A DNA stretch of 12,956 bases. Origin: an uncultured Bacilli bacterium. Lineage in GTDB: Bacteria > Bacillota_I > Bacilli_A > RF39 > UBA660. Both the position numbers and the translations under genes were made by a program. Location of the stretch: contig CANRLQ010000020.1 of the NCBI GenBank assembly GCA_947631525.1, positions 1-12,956 on the forward strand, written 5' to 3'. The notes under the pieces are model-generated. The model saw only the letters and a list, made by a program, of their open reading frames with translations, searched no databases and was not told where the DNA came from. Positions 1 through 7,013 of the stretch are shown here, piece by piece. Each line of letters begins with the position of its first letter. Position 1 is the stretch's first letter.

Positions 1-1172
1 AATACTTGTACTCAAAATTAGGAGATGATCTTGGAGTTCTTTATATTGACGCGAGTGAAAAAAATAGAGTTATGAGTGCCCAAACAGCTTACATAGTGAC
101 TAATCTATTACAATCATCTGCTAGAGAAGGTTTAGGAGCATACTCAAATATTAATGGTACTACATATGGTGCAAAAACTGGTACTTCAAACTTTAGTAGT
201 GCTGATAAAAGTAAAATGAAATTACCTAATTCAGCCATTAATGATTATTGGGTAAATGGTATATCACCTGATTATGCAATATCTGTATGGTATGGATATG
301 AAAAACCTAGTAAAAAACATTATAATAAATTTGGAACATCTTATCATACAAAGTTGTTCCAAAAAGTAGCAAAAGGAATATTTAAAAAAGGAAGTAGTTG
401 GAAAAATCCTGGTGGTGTTTCAAGAATTGCTGTTGAAACTGAAACATATCCAGCTAAACTACCTAGTGCATTTACACCTAAAAACAAAATTGTTACAGAA
501 TTATTTAAATCTGGTACAGAACCTACTGAAGTATCAGATAGATACAATAAACTTGAAAACGTAACAAATTTAAGTGGTACTGTTACGGGAAATCAATTAA
601 CATTATCTTGGACTCCAATTAAAACACCTAGTGGTATTAATGATGATAATTTAAAAAATTTAGCTAAATCATTATATGAAACTAGTTCATTCCAATCAAG
701 ATTTATTTCATCTAAGAAAAGTGAGTTGGGTAAAGTCGTATATAAAGTATATTCTAAAGATAGTAGTGGAACTTTAAATTTAGTTGGGACAACCGAAGAA
801 TCATCTATTCAACTTATTGTTGATCAAAGTTCTCCAGAAAATTATGTAGTAAAAACTTCATATTCTAAATTTACTGCTAATATGAGTGATGGTGTTGAAG
901 TAAATGTTTCAATGTCTAGCGCTTCAGCTGCTATTAATATTCAATTAATTGGTGAAGCAAATATTGAAGCAAGTGTTGGTAATTATGTTGAACAAGGGGT
1001 TACAATAACAAAAAATGGTGAACCTGTTACTGATCCACCTCTAATAACATATACTATAGTGTCAACCAATACACCTGTTACTTTAGATATTATGAAAACC
1101 ACACCAGGTACTTATGTAGCAGAATATACTTATGAAAATGCTAGTGTTAAAAGAAATATAACTATAAAATAA
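1..1172 (+). CDS. Penicillin-binding protein (class A type), C-terminal part, 5' end outside window
   Basis: This is the C-terminal end of a membrane-anchored cell-wall transpeptidase that cross-links peptidoglycan outside the cell. The frame is open to the left edge, so the TTG at position 6 is not a real start. About 389 residues are visible. The transpeptidase KTGT box (KTGTSN) is near visible residue 57-62, and the following segment (NDYWVNGISPDYAISVWYGYEK) is the usual end of the transpeptidase fold. The catalytic serine (SxxK) and SxN box, and any glycosyltransferase domain, lie upstream. After the transpeptidase comes an extension of about 200 residues: a fibronectin-III-like stretch at about 180-300 and an Ig-like beta domain at about 310-388. 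Class A is inferred from the extension and from the ponA-nth-dnaD neighbourhood known in Bacillus; it cannot be proven from this part. It ends in TAA inside a bidirectional terminator and converges on nth. Confidence 0.88.
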   Translation, partial: YLYSKLGDDLGVLYIDASEKNRVMSAQTAYIVTNLLQSSAREGLGAYSNINGTTYGAKTGTSNFSSADKSKMKLPNSAINDYWVNGISPDYAISVWYGYEKPSKKHYNKFGTSYHTKLFQKVAKGIFKKGSSWKNPGGVSRIAVETETYPAKLPSAFTPKNKIVTELFKSGTEPTEVSDRYNKLENVTNLSGTVTGNQLTLSWTPIKTPSGINDDNLKNLAKSLYETSSFQSRFISSKKSELGKVVYKVYSKDSSGTLNLVGTTEESSIQLIVDQSSPENYVVKTSYSKFTANMSDGVEVNVSMSSASAAINIQLIGEANIEASVGNYVEQGVTITKNGEPVTDPPLITYTIVSTNTPVTLDIMKTTPGTYVAEYTYENASVKRNITIK

Positions 1173-1196
1173 AAAACTTCATTTTGAAGTTTTTTT
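1171..1196. terminator. Bidirectional intrinsic terminator between PBP and nth
   Basis: A perfect 11-bp stem (AAAAAACTTCA at 1171-1181, loop TTT, TGAAGTTTTTT at 1185-1195) has a T-run on the + strand and, by symmetry, on the - strand. It overlaps both the PBP stop (1170-1172) and the nth stop (1179-1181), so it serves both convergent genes. Confidence 0.85.
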
Positions 1197-1805
1197 GTAT
1201 TTACAAATATCTATTAATTTACATGAAGCACATAAAGGATTTTTTGCTTTACAGTAATATCTTCCAAATAATACTAAGCGATGATGCATATCAGGTATTC
1301 TATCGTTTGGTATTTTTTTCATTAACTTATTTTCTATTTTAAGAACATCATCATTTTCTTTAGCTATTCCTAGCCTCTTACTAACACGGGCTACATGGGT
1401 ATCAACAGCCATGAATGGTTCTTTATATAATTCACTCAATACAACATTAGTAGTCTTTCTTCCTACCCCAGGCAATGACTCTAAATATTGTCTATCATTA
1501 GGTACTTTACCATTATAATTTTTTATTAAAGATTCAGCAATTAATTTTATATTTTTAGATTTTTTATTAAAAGTTCCAAGAGGCTTAACAATTTCTATAA
1601 TATCTTCATCTTTTGAATTGACCAAATCTTCTAAATTATATTTTTCAAACAATATTTTTGTTACCTCATTTACTCTTTTATCAGTTGTTTGAGCACTTAA
1701 CATTACAGCAATTAACAATTCATAATCTTTATTATAATTTAATTCACATTTAGGATTAGGTATTAATTCTGTTAAGTAATCTATAATATTATTCATCATT
1801 ATCAT
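1179..1805 (-). CDS. nth: Endonuclease III (DNA glycosylase/AP lyase)
   Basis: Base-excision repair enzyme that removes oxidised pyrimidines and cleaves at the resulting abasic site. The 208-residue protein has the whole family signature: the helix-hairpin-helix LPGVGRKT with catalytic Lys117, the catalytic aspartate Asp135 in AVDTHVARV, and a C-terminal [4Fe-4S] cluster with cysteines 185, 192, 195 and 201 in the standard C-x6-C-x2-C-x5-C spacing. Length is normal for Nth. The start is ambiguous: in-frame ATGs lie at 1805, 1799 and 1796, all inside the end of dnaD, with no strong ribosome binding site, so translation is probably coupled to dnaD (17-nt overlap from the first ATG). The order dnaD-nth is a conserved Bacillota pair. 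It is the last gene of the cca-dnaD-nth operon and ends in TGA. Confidence 0.96.
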   Translation of the reverse strand: MIMMNNIIDYLTELIPNPKCELNYNKDYELLIAVMLSAQTTDKRVNEVTKILFEKYNLEDLVNSKDEDIIEIVKPLGTFNKKSKNIKLIAESLIKNYNGKVPNDRQYLESLPGVGRKTTNVVLSELYKEPFMAVDTHVARVSKRLGIAKENDDVLKIENKLMKKIPNDRIPDMHHRLVLFGRYYCKAKNPLCASCKLIDICKYKKTSK

Positions 1806-2436
1806 TTAACCAATCGTAATCAAATAATTCTTTTTTTTCAACTTTTTTATTATTGAATTGCTTTTTATCTTTTAATACTGCTTCTTTATCATTTATTCCC
1901 TTTTTCTTCCATTCATATAAAATTTTATCAATATATCTTAAATTAGTAACACCATTAAATACTGCTTCTTTTAAAGCACAATTTATTATTTCATCTGAAA
2001 ATTTTTCTTCTATCCAACTATTTATCAATTCATATTCAATTGGTGATAGTGTTCGTCCAAATTCTTTTTCAAATTTATCATAGATATTAGAATCTTTTTT
2101 TTCTTCTTTTTCTTCATTTACGATTAAATAAGCTAATTTATTATATATATTATCTAAATTGACTATTTCATTTCTAATATCATTATCATTAGTTACTTCT
2201 ATTTTTATTAAATCTTTAGTATTTAAACTTTCAATTATTTCTAATACTTCTATTAGTTCCATATTAAAGTTTTCTGCTATTTTTTTAGGATCAAATATAT
2301 TAACATTATTATTTATTAAAAATATTACTATTATTAATTCTTTTTCAGTTAATTTTAATTTTTTATAATTATCAAATAAAACTTTTGGTATTGTTATATT
2401 TCCACCTTTTATTAATTCTATAGTTTTTTCTATCAT
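1789..2436 (-). CDS. dnaD: DnaD-family replication initiation/restart protein
   Basis: Cytosolic DNA-binding protein that helps load the replicative helicase at oriC and at restart forks in Bacillota. The 215-residue protein has the two-domain DnaD layout: an N-terminal winged-helix region (about residues 1-100, beginning MIEKTIELIKGGNITIPK) and a C-terminal helical domain (about 118-180) containing GRTLSPIEYELINSW and the diagnostic YxxxIxxxW motif (YIDKILYEW, 168-176). A charged tail rich in Lys/Glu follows, ending in the aromatic patch YDWLN. The start is fixed by an AGGATG-type site about 8 nt upstream of the ATG, lying in the 16-nt gap after cca. It is the middle gene of cca-dnaD-nth; its end overlaps nth. 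Confidence 0.93.
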   Translation of the reverse strand: MIEKTIELIKGGNITIPKVLFDNYKKLKLTEKELIIVIFLINNNVNIFDPKKIAENFNMELIEVLEIIESLNTKDLIKIEVTNDNDIRNEIVNLDNIYNKLAYLIVNEEKEEKKDSNIYDKFEKEFGRTLSPIEYELINSWIEEKFSDEIINCALKEAVFNGVTNLRYIDKILYEWKKKGINDKEAVLKDKKQFNNKKVEKKELFDYDWLNDNDE

Positions 2437-2452
2437 AAAATCACATCCTATA

Positions 2453-3223
2453 TTATATATAATTTTTTTCTTCTTTTGTAAATGGATATATATCTTTTAC
2501 ATCTAATTGTTTCCAAATATCTAAATAATTATTATACTTTTTTATATTAGTTAATTTTTCAATATTTAAATATTTATGTAAATTATATTTAATTAATAAA
2601 TCTATTCCCATTTTATTACCACTTTTAAATATCAAATCTAATTCTTGTTTTTTTCTAAAATATGATAAATTACTAACTAGATAAGCATATTCATTTATAG
2701 CACTATCTAATTTTTCATCTATTTCAAAATTTAATGTAGTAGCGAATCTAATTGCCCTTAATATCCTAAGAGCATCTTCTTTTAATTTTGATTTATCACC
2801 AACTAATCTTATTACCTTTTTATTTAAATCATCAATTGCTCCAAACAAATCAATATATTGTTTATTACTATCAATACACAATGTATTTATTATAAAATCT
2901 CTTCTTATTAAATCATCTTCTAATTTATCTAAAAATTCTATTTTTTCTGGTTTTCTATTATTAATATATTTTAATTCTTTTCTAAATGTTGTTATCTCAT
3001 ATTTATGATTATTAATCGTTACAATAGCATTACCATATAAAGAATTTTTTAAATCAACATTATCAAATATTTTGTATATTTCTTCTGGTTTAGCATTAGT
3101 ACATATATCAATATCATTAGAATTAATATTTAAATACAAATTCCTTGGATATCCACCTACTATATATGCTTTATATCCATGGTATTCTAATTTTTTTAAT
3201 ATATCTATTGCATCATCATACAT
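2453..3223 (-). CDS. cca: Short CCA-adding tRNA nucleotidyltransferase (class II, poly(A) polymerase family)
   Basis: Adds or repairs the 3' CCA end of tRNAs. Head and neck motifs are present: IVGGYPRN (23-28, normally GGxVRD; Arg kept, Asp replaced by Asn), NDIDICT with metal ligands Asp37 and Asp39, RRDFIINTL (107-115), IDLFGAIDDL (124-133), the nucleotide-selecting EDxxR (Glu149, Asp150, Arg153) with LRAIRFA, and a YFRKKQEL segment matching the neck ER..EL motif. At 256 residues it is much shorter than the roughly 400 of Bacillus enzymes, so most of the body and tail is absent. The stop lies 16 nt before the dnaD ATG and dnaD has its own binding site in that gap, so the short form looks settled rather than a simple frameshift. 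An AGGG site precedes the ATG, and a candidate promoter lies just upstream. Confidence 0.88.
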   Translation of the reverse strand: MYDDAIDILKKLEYHGYKAYIVGGYPRNLYLNINSNDIDICTNAKPEEIYKIFDNVDLKNSLYGNAIVTINNHKYEITTFRKELKYINNRKPEKIEFLDKLEDDLIRRDFIINTLCIDSNKQYIDLFGAIDDLNKKVIRLVGDKSKLKEDALRILRAIRFATTLNFEIDEKLDSAINEYAYLVSNLSYFRKKQELDLIFKSGNKMGIDLLIKYNLHKYLNIEKLTNIKKYNNYLDIWKQLDVKDIYPFTKEEKNYI

Positions 3224-3244
3224 GAGAAATCACACCCTGTTTAA

Positions 3245-3273
3245 ATTATATATAATTTTAATAGAAAAAACAA
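3245..3273 (-). promoter_or_regulatory. Candidate sigma-A promoter of the cca-dnaD-nth operon
   Basis: On the - strand TTGTTT (3273-3268) is followed after 17 nt by a perfect TATAAT (3250-3245). The predicted start near 3238 leaves a 14-nt leader carrying the AGGG binding site of cca. The -35 is only a partial match and the region is AT-rich. Confidence 0.5.
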
Positions 3274-3287
3274 TACATAGTTATAAT

Positions 3288-3311
3288 AAAAAAAAGCCTA
3301 AATGGCTTTTA
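3288..3311 (-). terminator. Intrinsic terminator of hup
   Basis: Read on the - strand: AAAAGCC, loop ATTTA, GGCTTTT and further T residues to 3288. It begins at the hup stop codon and separates hup from the cca promoter. Confidence 0.85.
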
Positions 3312-3581
3312 GTTTAATGCTTCTTTTAATTTAGAACCAGCTTTAATAACAACAGCTGTTCTTGCAGGTACTGGTACAGTTTCTCCAGTTCTTGGATTAC
3401 GAGCAGTTGTAGCTGCTTTTTTTCTAGCAGTAAAAGTTACAAATCCAGTTAAAGTAACTTTACCTTCTTTTTTTAATCCTTCTTTAACTCCACTTTCCAT
3501 TGCAGCTAATGCTCTAGTAGCATCTGCTTTTGTTAAACCTGCTTCTTCAGCAATATAATTTACTAAATCAGTTTTTGACAT
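3309..3581 (-). CDS. hup: HU-family histone-like DNA-binding protein
   Basis: Small basic dimeric protein that bends and compacts DNA in the nucleoid. The 90 residues are full length for HU and contain the invariant arm motif RNPRTGE (61-67), the N-terminal helical pair (SKTDLVNYIAEEAGLTKADA) and the C-terminal KAGSKLKEALN helix. The start is certain: AGGAGGT lies 8 nt upstream of the ATG. The gene is monocistronic, with its own promoter at 3627-3655 and terminator at 3288-3311. Its codons are visibly less AT-rich than those of neighbours, as expected for a highly expressed, alanine-rich protein. Confidence 0.98.
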   Translation of the reverse strand: MSKTDLVNYIAEEAGLTKADATRALAAMESGVKEGLKKEGKVTLTGFVTFTARKKAATTARNPRTGETVPVPARTAVVIKAGSKLKEALN

Positions 3582-3626
3582 TTTAAATACCTCCTATGTT
3601 TTTTAAGCTATCCTGCTTACACTTTA

Positions 3627-3655
3627 AGAATACCATTTTTTCCTAATAAAATCAA
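3627..3655 (-). promoter_or_regulatory. Sigma-A promoter of hup
   Basis: On the - strand TTGATT (3655-3650), a 17-nt spacer, then TATTCT (3632-3627). The spacer ends in TGG, giving an extended -10. The predicted start near 3620 gives a leader of about 40 nt containing the AGGAGGT site. Confidence 0.72.
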
Positions 3656-3746
3656 CTATTTTTTGAAATTTTTATTGATTTATATACTTTTTTTAGTTTC
3701 GAATATTTATTTTAATCCAATTGAATATAATTAATAAGGTGATAAT

Positions 3747-5060
3747 ATGAAAAAAAGACTATTAATATGCCTATTTATTTTATTAATCATTCCTGGTTGT
3801 TATAAAAAAGATAAATTCAATAAAAATATAAACACAATTATTGAAGAAAACAAAAATATTTTAATCGGTATAAATTATCCTATAACAAATATAAGTAAAC
3901 TAGATAAAGTTATTGAGAAAGATATTGAAACTGAATATAATGACTTTAAAGAAGAATATGAAAACTTTAAATCTCTATCTACGAAATCAGAACTCAATAT
4001 TGACTATACTTTTGATTTAGTTAATGAAAACTATATCAATATTGCAATAAATATTTTCATAGATAGTTCTAAGCTTGAACAACCTAAAAATAAAATTAAA
4101 ACTTATGTTTTTGATATAAAAAATAATAAATTATTAAATTTAAGAGATATTATAGATGAAAAAAATTTAAAAAAATTAGTTAATTCTTCAACTAATAAAT
4201 TAATTAATAATTATAAAGAATGTATACAACTTGATAAATTAAATGAAAAAATGATTCCAAATTATGATAATTTTAATTTATTTACCTTTGATAATAACTC
4301 AATTGAATTATATTTTAATACTGGTGAAATATCATTTGAATATTGTGATACTTTAAATATTAATATCGATTTTAGTAATTTAGACTTGTTAATAAAGTTA
4401 GAAGAAGAATCTAGTAAAACAATTAATTATATCGATACTTATCCTGTTAATAAGGTAATTGACCCTAATAAAAAAATAGTTGCTTTAACATTCGATGATG
4501 GACCTAGTAAATATACAGATGAAATAATTGAAACATTACATAAAAATGATGCGGTTGGAACATTTTTTGTAATTGGTAATAAAGTAAAAATATATGATAA
4601 TACCTTAAGAAAAAGTGTTAAATATGGAAATGAGATAGGTAATCATTCTTATAATCATAAATGGTTAACTAAATTATCAATTAATGAATTAAAACAACAA
4701 ATCGATAAAACTCAAGATATAATATATAATGTTACTGGATATAAATCTGTTTTACTTAGGCCAACATATGGGGGAATAAATTCTAGTATTAGAAATAATA
4801 CTGACTTACAAATCGTTATGTGGTCTGTTGATACAATGGATTGGAAATATAGAAATGTAAATACTATTGTTAAAAGAGCTACTGCTAATGTTAAAGATGG
4901 TGATATAATACTAATGCATGATATAAAGGATAGAACTTCAAAAGCCCTTAAACAAATTATTCCTATTTTAAAAGAAAAAGGATTTGAATTTGTAACAATC
5001 TCTGAATTAAATGAAGTAAAATTATTAAGACAAAGAAATAATAATGAACAATCTAAATAA
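3747..5060 (+). CDS. PdaC-like lipoprotein polysaccharide deacetylase
   Basis: Predicted cell-surface enzyme that removes acetyl groups from peptidoglycan sugars. The 437 residues begin with a lipoprotein signal (MKKRLLICLFILLIIPGC; lipidated Cys18). A region of about 200 residues (about 30-220) resembles the DUF4163/DUF3298 module found before the deacetylase domain in Bacillus PdaC; this assignment is by architecture and local pattern, not by alignment. The NodB domain (about 243-420) has all five motifs: TFDDGP (Asp250 base, Asp251 metal), HSYNH (metal His300 and His304), RPTYGG, WSVDTMDW, and LMHD with His391. The start has AAGGTG 5 nt upstream of the ATG. It is divergent from hup, with no convincing promoter in the shared gap. 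The 3' end overlaps the small membrane gene by 17 nt. The exact substrate (MurNAc, GlcNAc or another polymer) cannot be read from sequence. Confidence 0.9.
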   Translation: MKKRLLICLFILLIIPGCYKKDKFNKNINTIIEENKNILIGINYPITNISKLDKVIEKDIETEYNDFKEEYENFKSLSTKSELNIDYTFDLVNENYINIAINIFIDSSKLEQPKNKIKTYVFDIKNNKLLNLRDIIDEKNLKKLVNSSTNKLINNYKECIQLDKLNEKMIPNYDNFNLFTFDNNSIELYFNTGEISFEYCDTLNINIDFSNLDLLIKLEEESSKTINYIDTYPVNKVIDPNKKIVALTFDDGPSKYTDEIIETLHKNDAVGTFFVIGNKVKIYDNTLRKSVKYGNEIGNHSYNHKWLTKLSINELKQQIDKTQDIIYNVTGYKSVLLRPTYGGINSSIRNNTDLQIVMWSVDTMDWKYRNVNTIVKRATANVKDGDIILMHDIKDRTSKALKQIIPILKEKGFEFVTISELNEVKLLRQRNNNEQSK

Positions 5061-5433
5061 AAAAGAAGTTAATATACTAAACTTACAAAATATTACTACA
5101 GCTATATATATAGTAAGCTTGCTAATTTCGATATACATAACAAATGTAGATAAAAGCACTATAGTAAATCCAAATAAAAAACATAAAGACACTACAGGTA
5201 TTTCTATATTCAATCGTTTTTTTGTCTTGCTTTTAACATTGAGTTATTTATATATAAGTTATGAAAATAGAAAAATAGCTACTAAAAAAGGTCAAAAAAT
5301 AGAATTATTTAACTTACAAGTTTTATCTTCAGAAATATCGACATTAGCAGCTATAATTGTACTATATGTTGTTATTAAATCATCAGGTGAAAATTATTCA
5401 ATAGTAGCAGGGGCTGGTAATCCAAATTTATAA
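5044..5433 (+). CDS. Small three-TM membrane protein, unknown function
   Basis: I do not recognise a family. The 129-residue protein has three hydrophobic segments (about 16-34, 54-73 and 96-112), a lysine-rich loop (NPNKKHKD) between the first two and a basic loop (NRKIATKKGQK) between the second and third. The C-terminus is glycine/serine-rich (SSGENYSIVAGAGNPNL). The ATG overlaps the end of the deacetylase by 17 nt and has no clear binding site, suggesting translational coupling and a shared role at the membrane or envelope; that role is inference. It ends in TAA just before the hairpin shared with spo0A. Confidence 0.7.
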   Translation: MNNLNKKEVNILNLQNITTAIYIVSLLISIYITNVDKSTIVNPNKKHKDTTGISIFNRFFVLLLTLSYLYISYENRKIATKKGQKIELFNLQVLSSEISTLAAIIVLYVVIKSSGENYSIVAGAGNPNL

Positions 5434-5454
5434 AAAAAAAGCATATTTTGCTTT
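5432..5454 (-). terminator. Intrinsic terminator of spo0A (hairpin shared with convergent gene)
   Basis: The stem AAAGCA/TGCTTT (5438-5443 and 5449-5454) has a 5-nt loop. On the - strand it is followed by a run of nine T residues, so it mainly ends spo0A transcripts. In the + direction the tail is only TTTAATT, so it would be a weak terminator for the upstream pair. Confidence 0.8.
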
Positions 5455-5456
5455 AA

Positions 5457-6224
5457 TTAAACTCCTATTTTATTACTTTCTAATTTTAATTTATCAGCAA
5501 TTGTAACAATAAATTCACTATTAGTTGGTTTTGCTTTATCAATATCAACACTATGTCCAAATATTTCTTCCATTAAATCCCAACTACCACGATTCCAACT
5601 TACTTCTATAGCGTGTCTTATTGCTCTTTCAACTCTTGATACTGTTGTATCAAATTTTTCAGCTAATTCAGGATATAATTCTTTTGTTATTCCACCAATT
5701 GTTTCTGGTCTTTCATATATTATACCAATTGCTTCTCTAATATATTGATATCCTTTTATATGTGATGGAATTCCTAATTCGTGTAAAACCTTTGTTATTG
5801 ATATTTGAAGATTGTTATGATACAAATCTATGTTTTTTGATTGCTCATTTGTTTTATATATATCCAATATTCTTTTTTGTAAATCTGACAATTCAAATGG
5901 TTTTAGTATAAAATAATTAACATTATATTCTGATACTTTTCTAATTACATCTTGAGAATTGTAACTTGTTTGAACTATAACATTTTTATTTATATCTCTA
6001 TTTTTCATTTCTTCTAAGACATACATTCCATCTTTTTTAGGCATTATTAAATCTAATAATATAACATCATATTCATCTTGTTTTTCTTCAATTATTTTTA
6101 TTCCATCTAATCCATCATATGCGACTAAATTTATGCTTATCTGTTCATCATTTTTAAAGTATTCTTTCACCATTTTTACTAAATTTTCGTTGTCGTCCAC
6201 CATAAGTACTCTTATGCTTTTCAT
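5457..6224 (-). CDS. spo0A: Spo0A, master response regulator of sporulation
   Basis: Transcription factor that, when phosphorylated, binds 0A boxes and switches cells toward sporulation and stationary-phase programs. The 255 residues contain a receiver domain (1-120) with acidic pocket Asp10-Asp11, phospho-acceptor Asp58 (LLDLIMP), the Thr/Ser switch in QTSY and Lys108 in LKPFE. The Spo0A-specific DNA-binding domain (about 145-250) contains LGIPSHIKGYQYIREAI, the recognition helix SRVERAIRHAIEVSW and KPTNSEFI, all near-identical to the Bacillus protein as I remember it. Length is typical. The binding site is GGAAGAGG before the ATG at 6224. It is transcribed after tpi but has a TATAAT and a possible 0A box of its own upstream. 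Whether the organism really makes spores cannot be judged from this window. Confidence 0.98.
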   Translation of the reverse strand: MKSIRVLMVDDNENLVKMVKEYFKNDEQISINLVAYDGLDGIKIIEEKQDEYDVILLDLIMPKKDGMYVLEEMKNRDINKNVIVQTSYNSQDVIRKVSEYNVNYFILKPFELSDLQKRILDIYKTNEQSKNIDLYHNNLQISITKVLHELGIPSHIKGYQYIREAIGIIYERPETIGGITKELYPELAEKFDTTVSRVERAIRHAIEVSWNRGSWDLMEEIFGHSVDIDKAKPTNSEFIVTIADKLKLESNKIGV

Positions 6225-6262
6225 TTTTTTCCTCTTCCTTTCAAGTACTGCTCATCAATTCA

Positions 6263-6319
6263 ATTATACAACAAACTACAAATTTATTTCTAGAGTGATT
6301 TTTAGCTAATTTTGTCGAT
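6263..6319 (-). promoter_or_regulatory. Candidate spo0A promoter with Spo0A-box-like site
   Basis: On the - strand a perfect TATAAT lies at 6268-6263, with no recognisable -35 at 16-18 nt. About 45 nt further upstream, TGTCGAT (+ strand, 6313-6319) matches six of seven bases of the 0A box TGTCGAA. A weak -35 plus an upstream box would fit an autoregulated promoter. The same TGTCGAT heptamer also occurs inside pgk, so chance is possible. Confidence 0.4.
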
Positions 6320-7013
6320 TAATTATATTTATTATTTTAATAAATTCTTTATAATCTAAAGAAGCATTTCCAATAAGAAATCCATCTATTGAATTTAAAT
6401 TTAAATCACTTATATTTTTACTATTTATACTACCTCCATATAATACTTTTATATCAAAATTAAAATTTTCTTTAACAATTTTTTTTATTATTAATATATT
6501 TTTTTCTATTTTCTTAGTATCAATCTCTTTAGAAGAACCTACTAAGTAAACAGGTTCATAAGCTATGTAAATATTAGTTAAATCATCTATATCTTTTAAA
6601 TCATTTAAAATTTGTTCTTTTAAAACACTTTCAACATTATCTTCTAATTCTTCTCCAATACATAATATAATCTTTAAATGTGATTTTAAACAACTTTTTA
6701 TTTTATGATTAACAATATAATCATTTTCATTAAAATTTTTTCTTCTTTCAATATGACCAACAATAGCGTATGAAACTCCTACTGATTTTGCCTGTAATGA
6801 TGAAATTTCTCCCGTATATAAACCTTCATTTTTAAAGCAAACATTTTGTATTCCTACTTTATAGTGATGATTTAAAAAATATGGAATATAAATACTAGGA
6901 GGACATATTATCAAATTATTAATTTTTATTGAATCTAAATTTTTAATATATTTTTCTAAGTCCTCATATAACAAATTCATCTTTAAATTGCCTATAATTA
7001 TTTTATTACTCAT
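6306..7013 (-). CDS. tpiA: Triosephosphate isomerase, divergent
   Basis: Glycolytic enzyme interconverting dihydroxyacetone phosphate and glyceraldehyde 3-phosphate. The catalytic residues are present: Asn9/Lys11 (GNLKMN), His87 (VGHIERR) and Glu153 (AYEPVY). GLYTGEIS, YGGSI and the C-terminal LIGNASL also identify the family. Several positions normally fixed have changed: the Ser of GHSERR is Ile, the flexible loop usually PVWAIGTGK is PVYLVGSSK, and the phosphate-binding GG before ASL is GN. The length of 235 is shorter than the usual 250 or so. The start has AAGGG 8 nt upstream, inside the end of the glycosyltransferase gene (8-nt overlap). It is the last gene of the pilin-pgk-flippase-GT-tpi unit and ends in TAG. 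It may be functional but unusual, or a second, drifting copy. Confidence 0.9.
   Translation of the reverse strand: MSNKIIIGNLKMNLLYEDLEKYIKNLDSIKINNLIICPPSIYIPYFLNHHYKVGIQNVCFKNEGLYTGEISSLQAKSVGVSYAIVGHIERRKNFNENDYIVNHKIKSCLKSHLKIILCIGEELEDNVESVLKEQILNDLKDIDDLTNIYIAYEPVYLVGSSKEIDTKKIEKNILIIKKIVKENFNFDIKVLYGGSINSKNISDLNLNSIDGFLIGNASLDYKEFIKIINIINRQN

Noticed and set aside
1853..2368. Plus-strand open frames opposite dnaD
   Set aside because: They are antisense shadows of dnaD in AT-rich sequence, without binding sites or recognisable protein features.
2453..2455. Frameshift truncating cca
   Set aside because: Only 16 nt separate the stop from dnaD and include its binding site, leaving no room for the missing domain.
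3726..3731. TATAAT as promoter of the deacetylase gene
   Set aside because: The transcript would start inside the ribosome binding site and no -35 is present at the right spacing.
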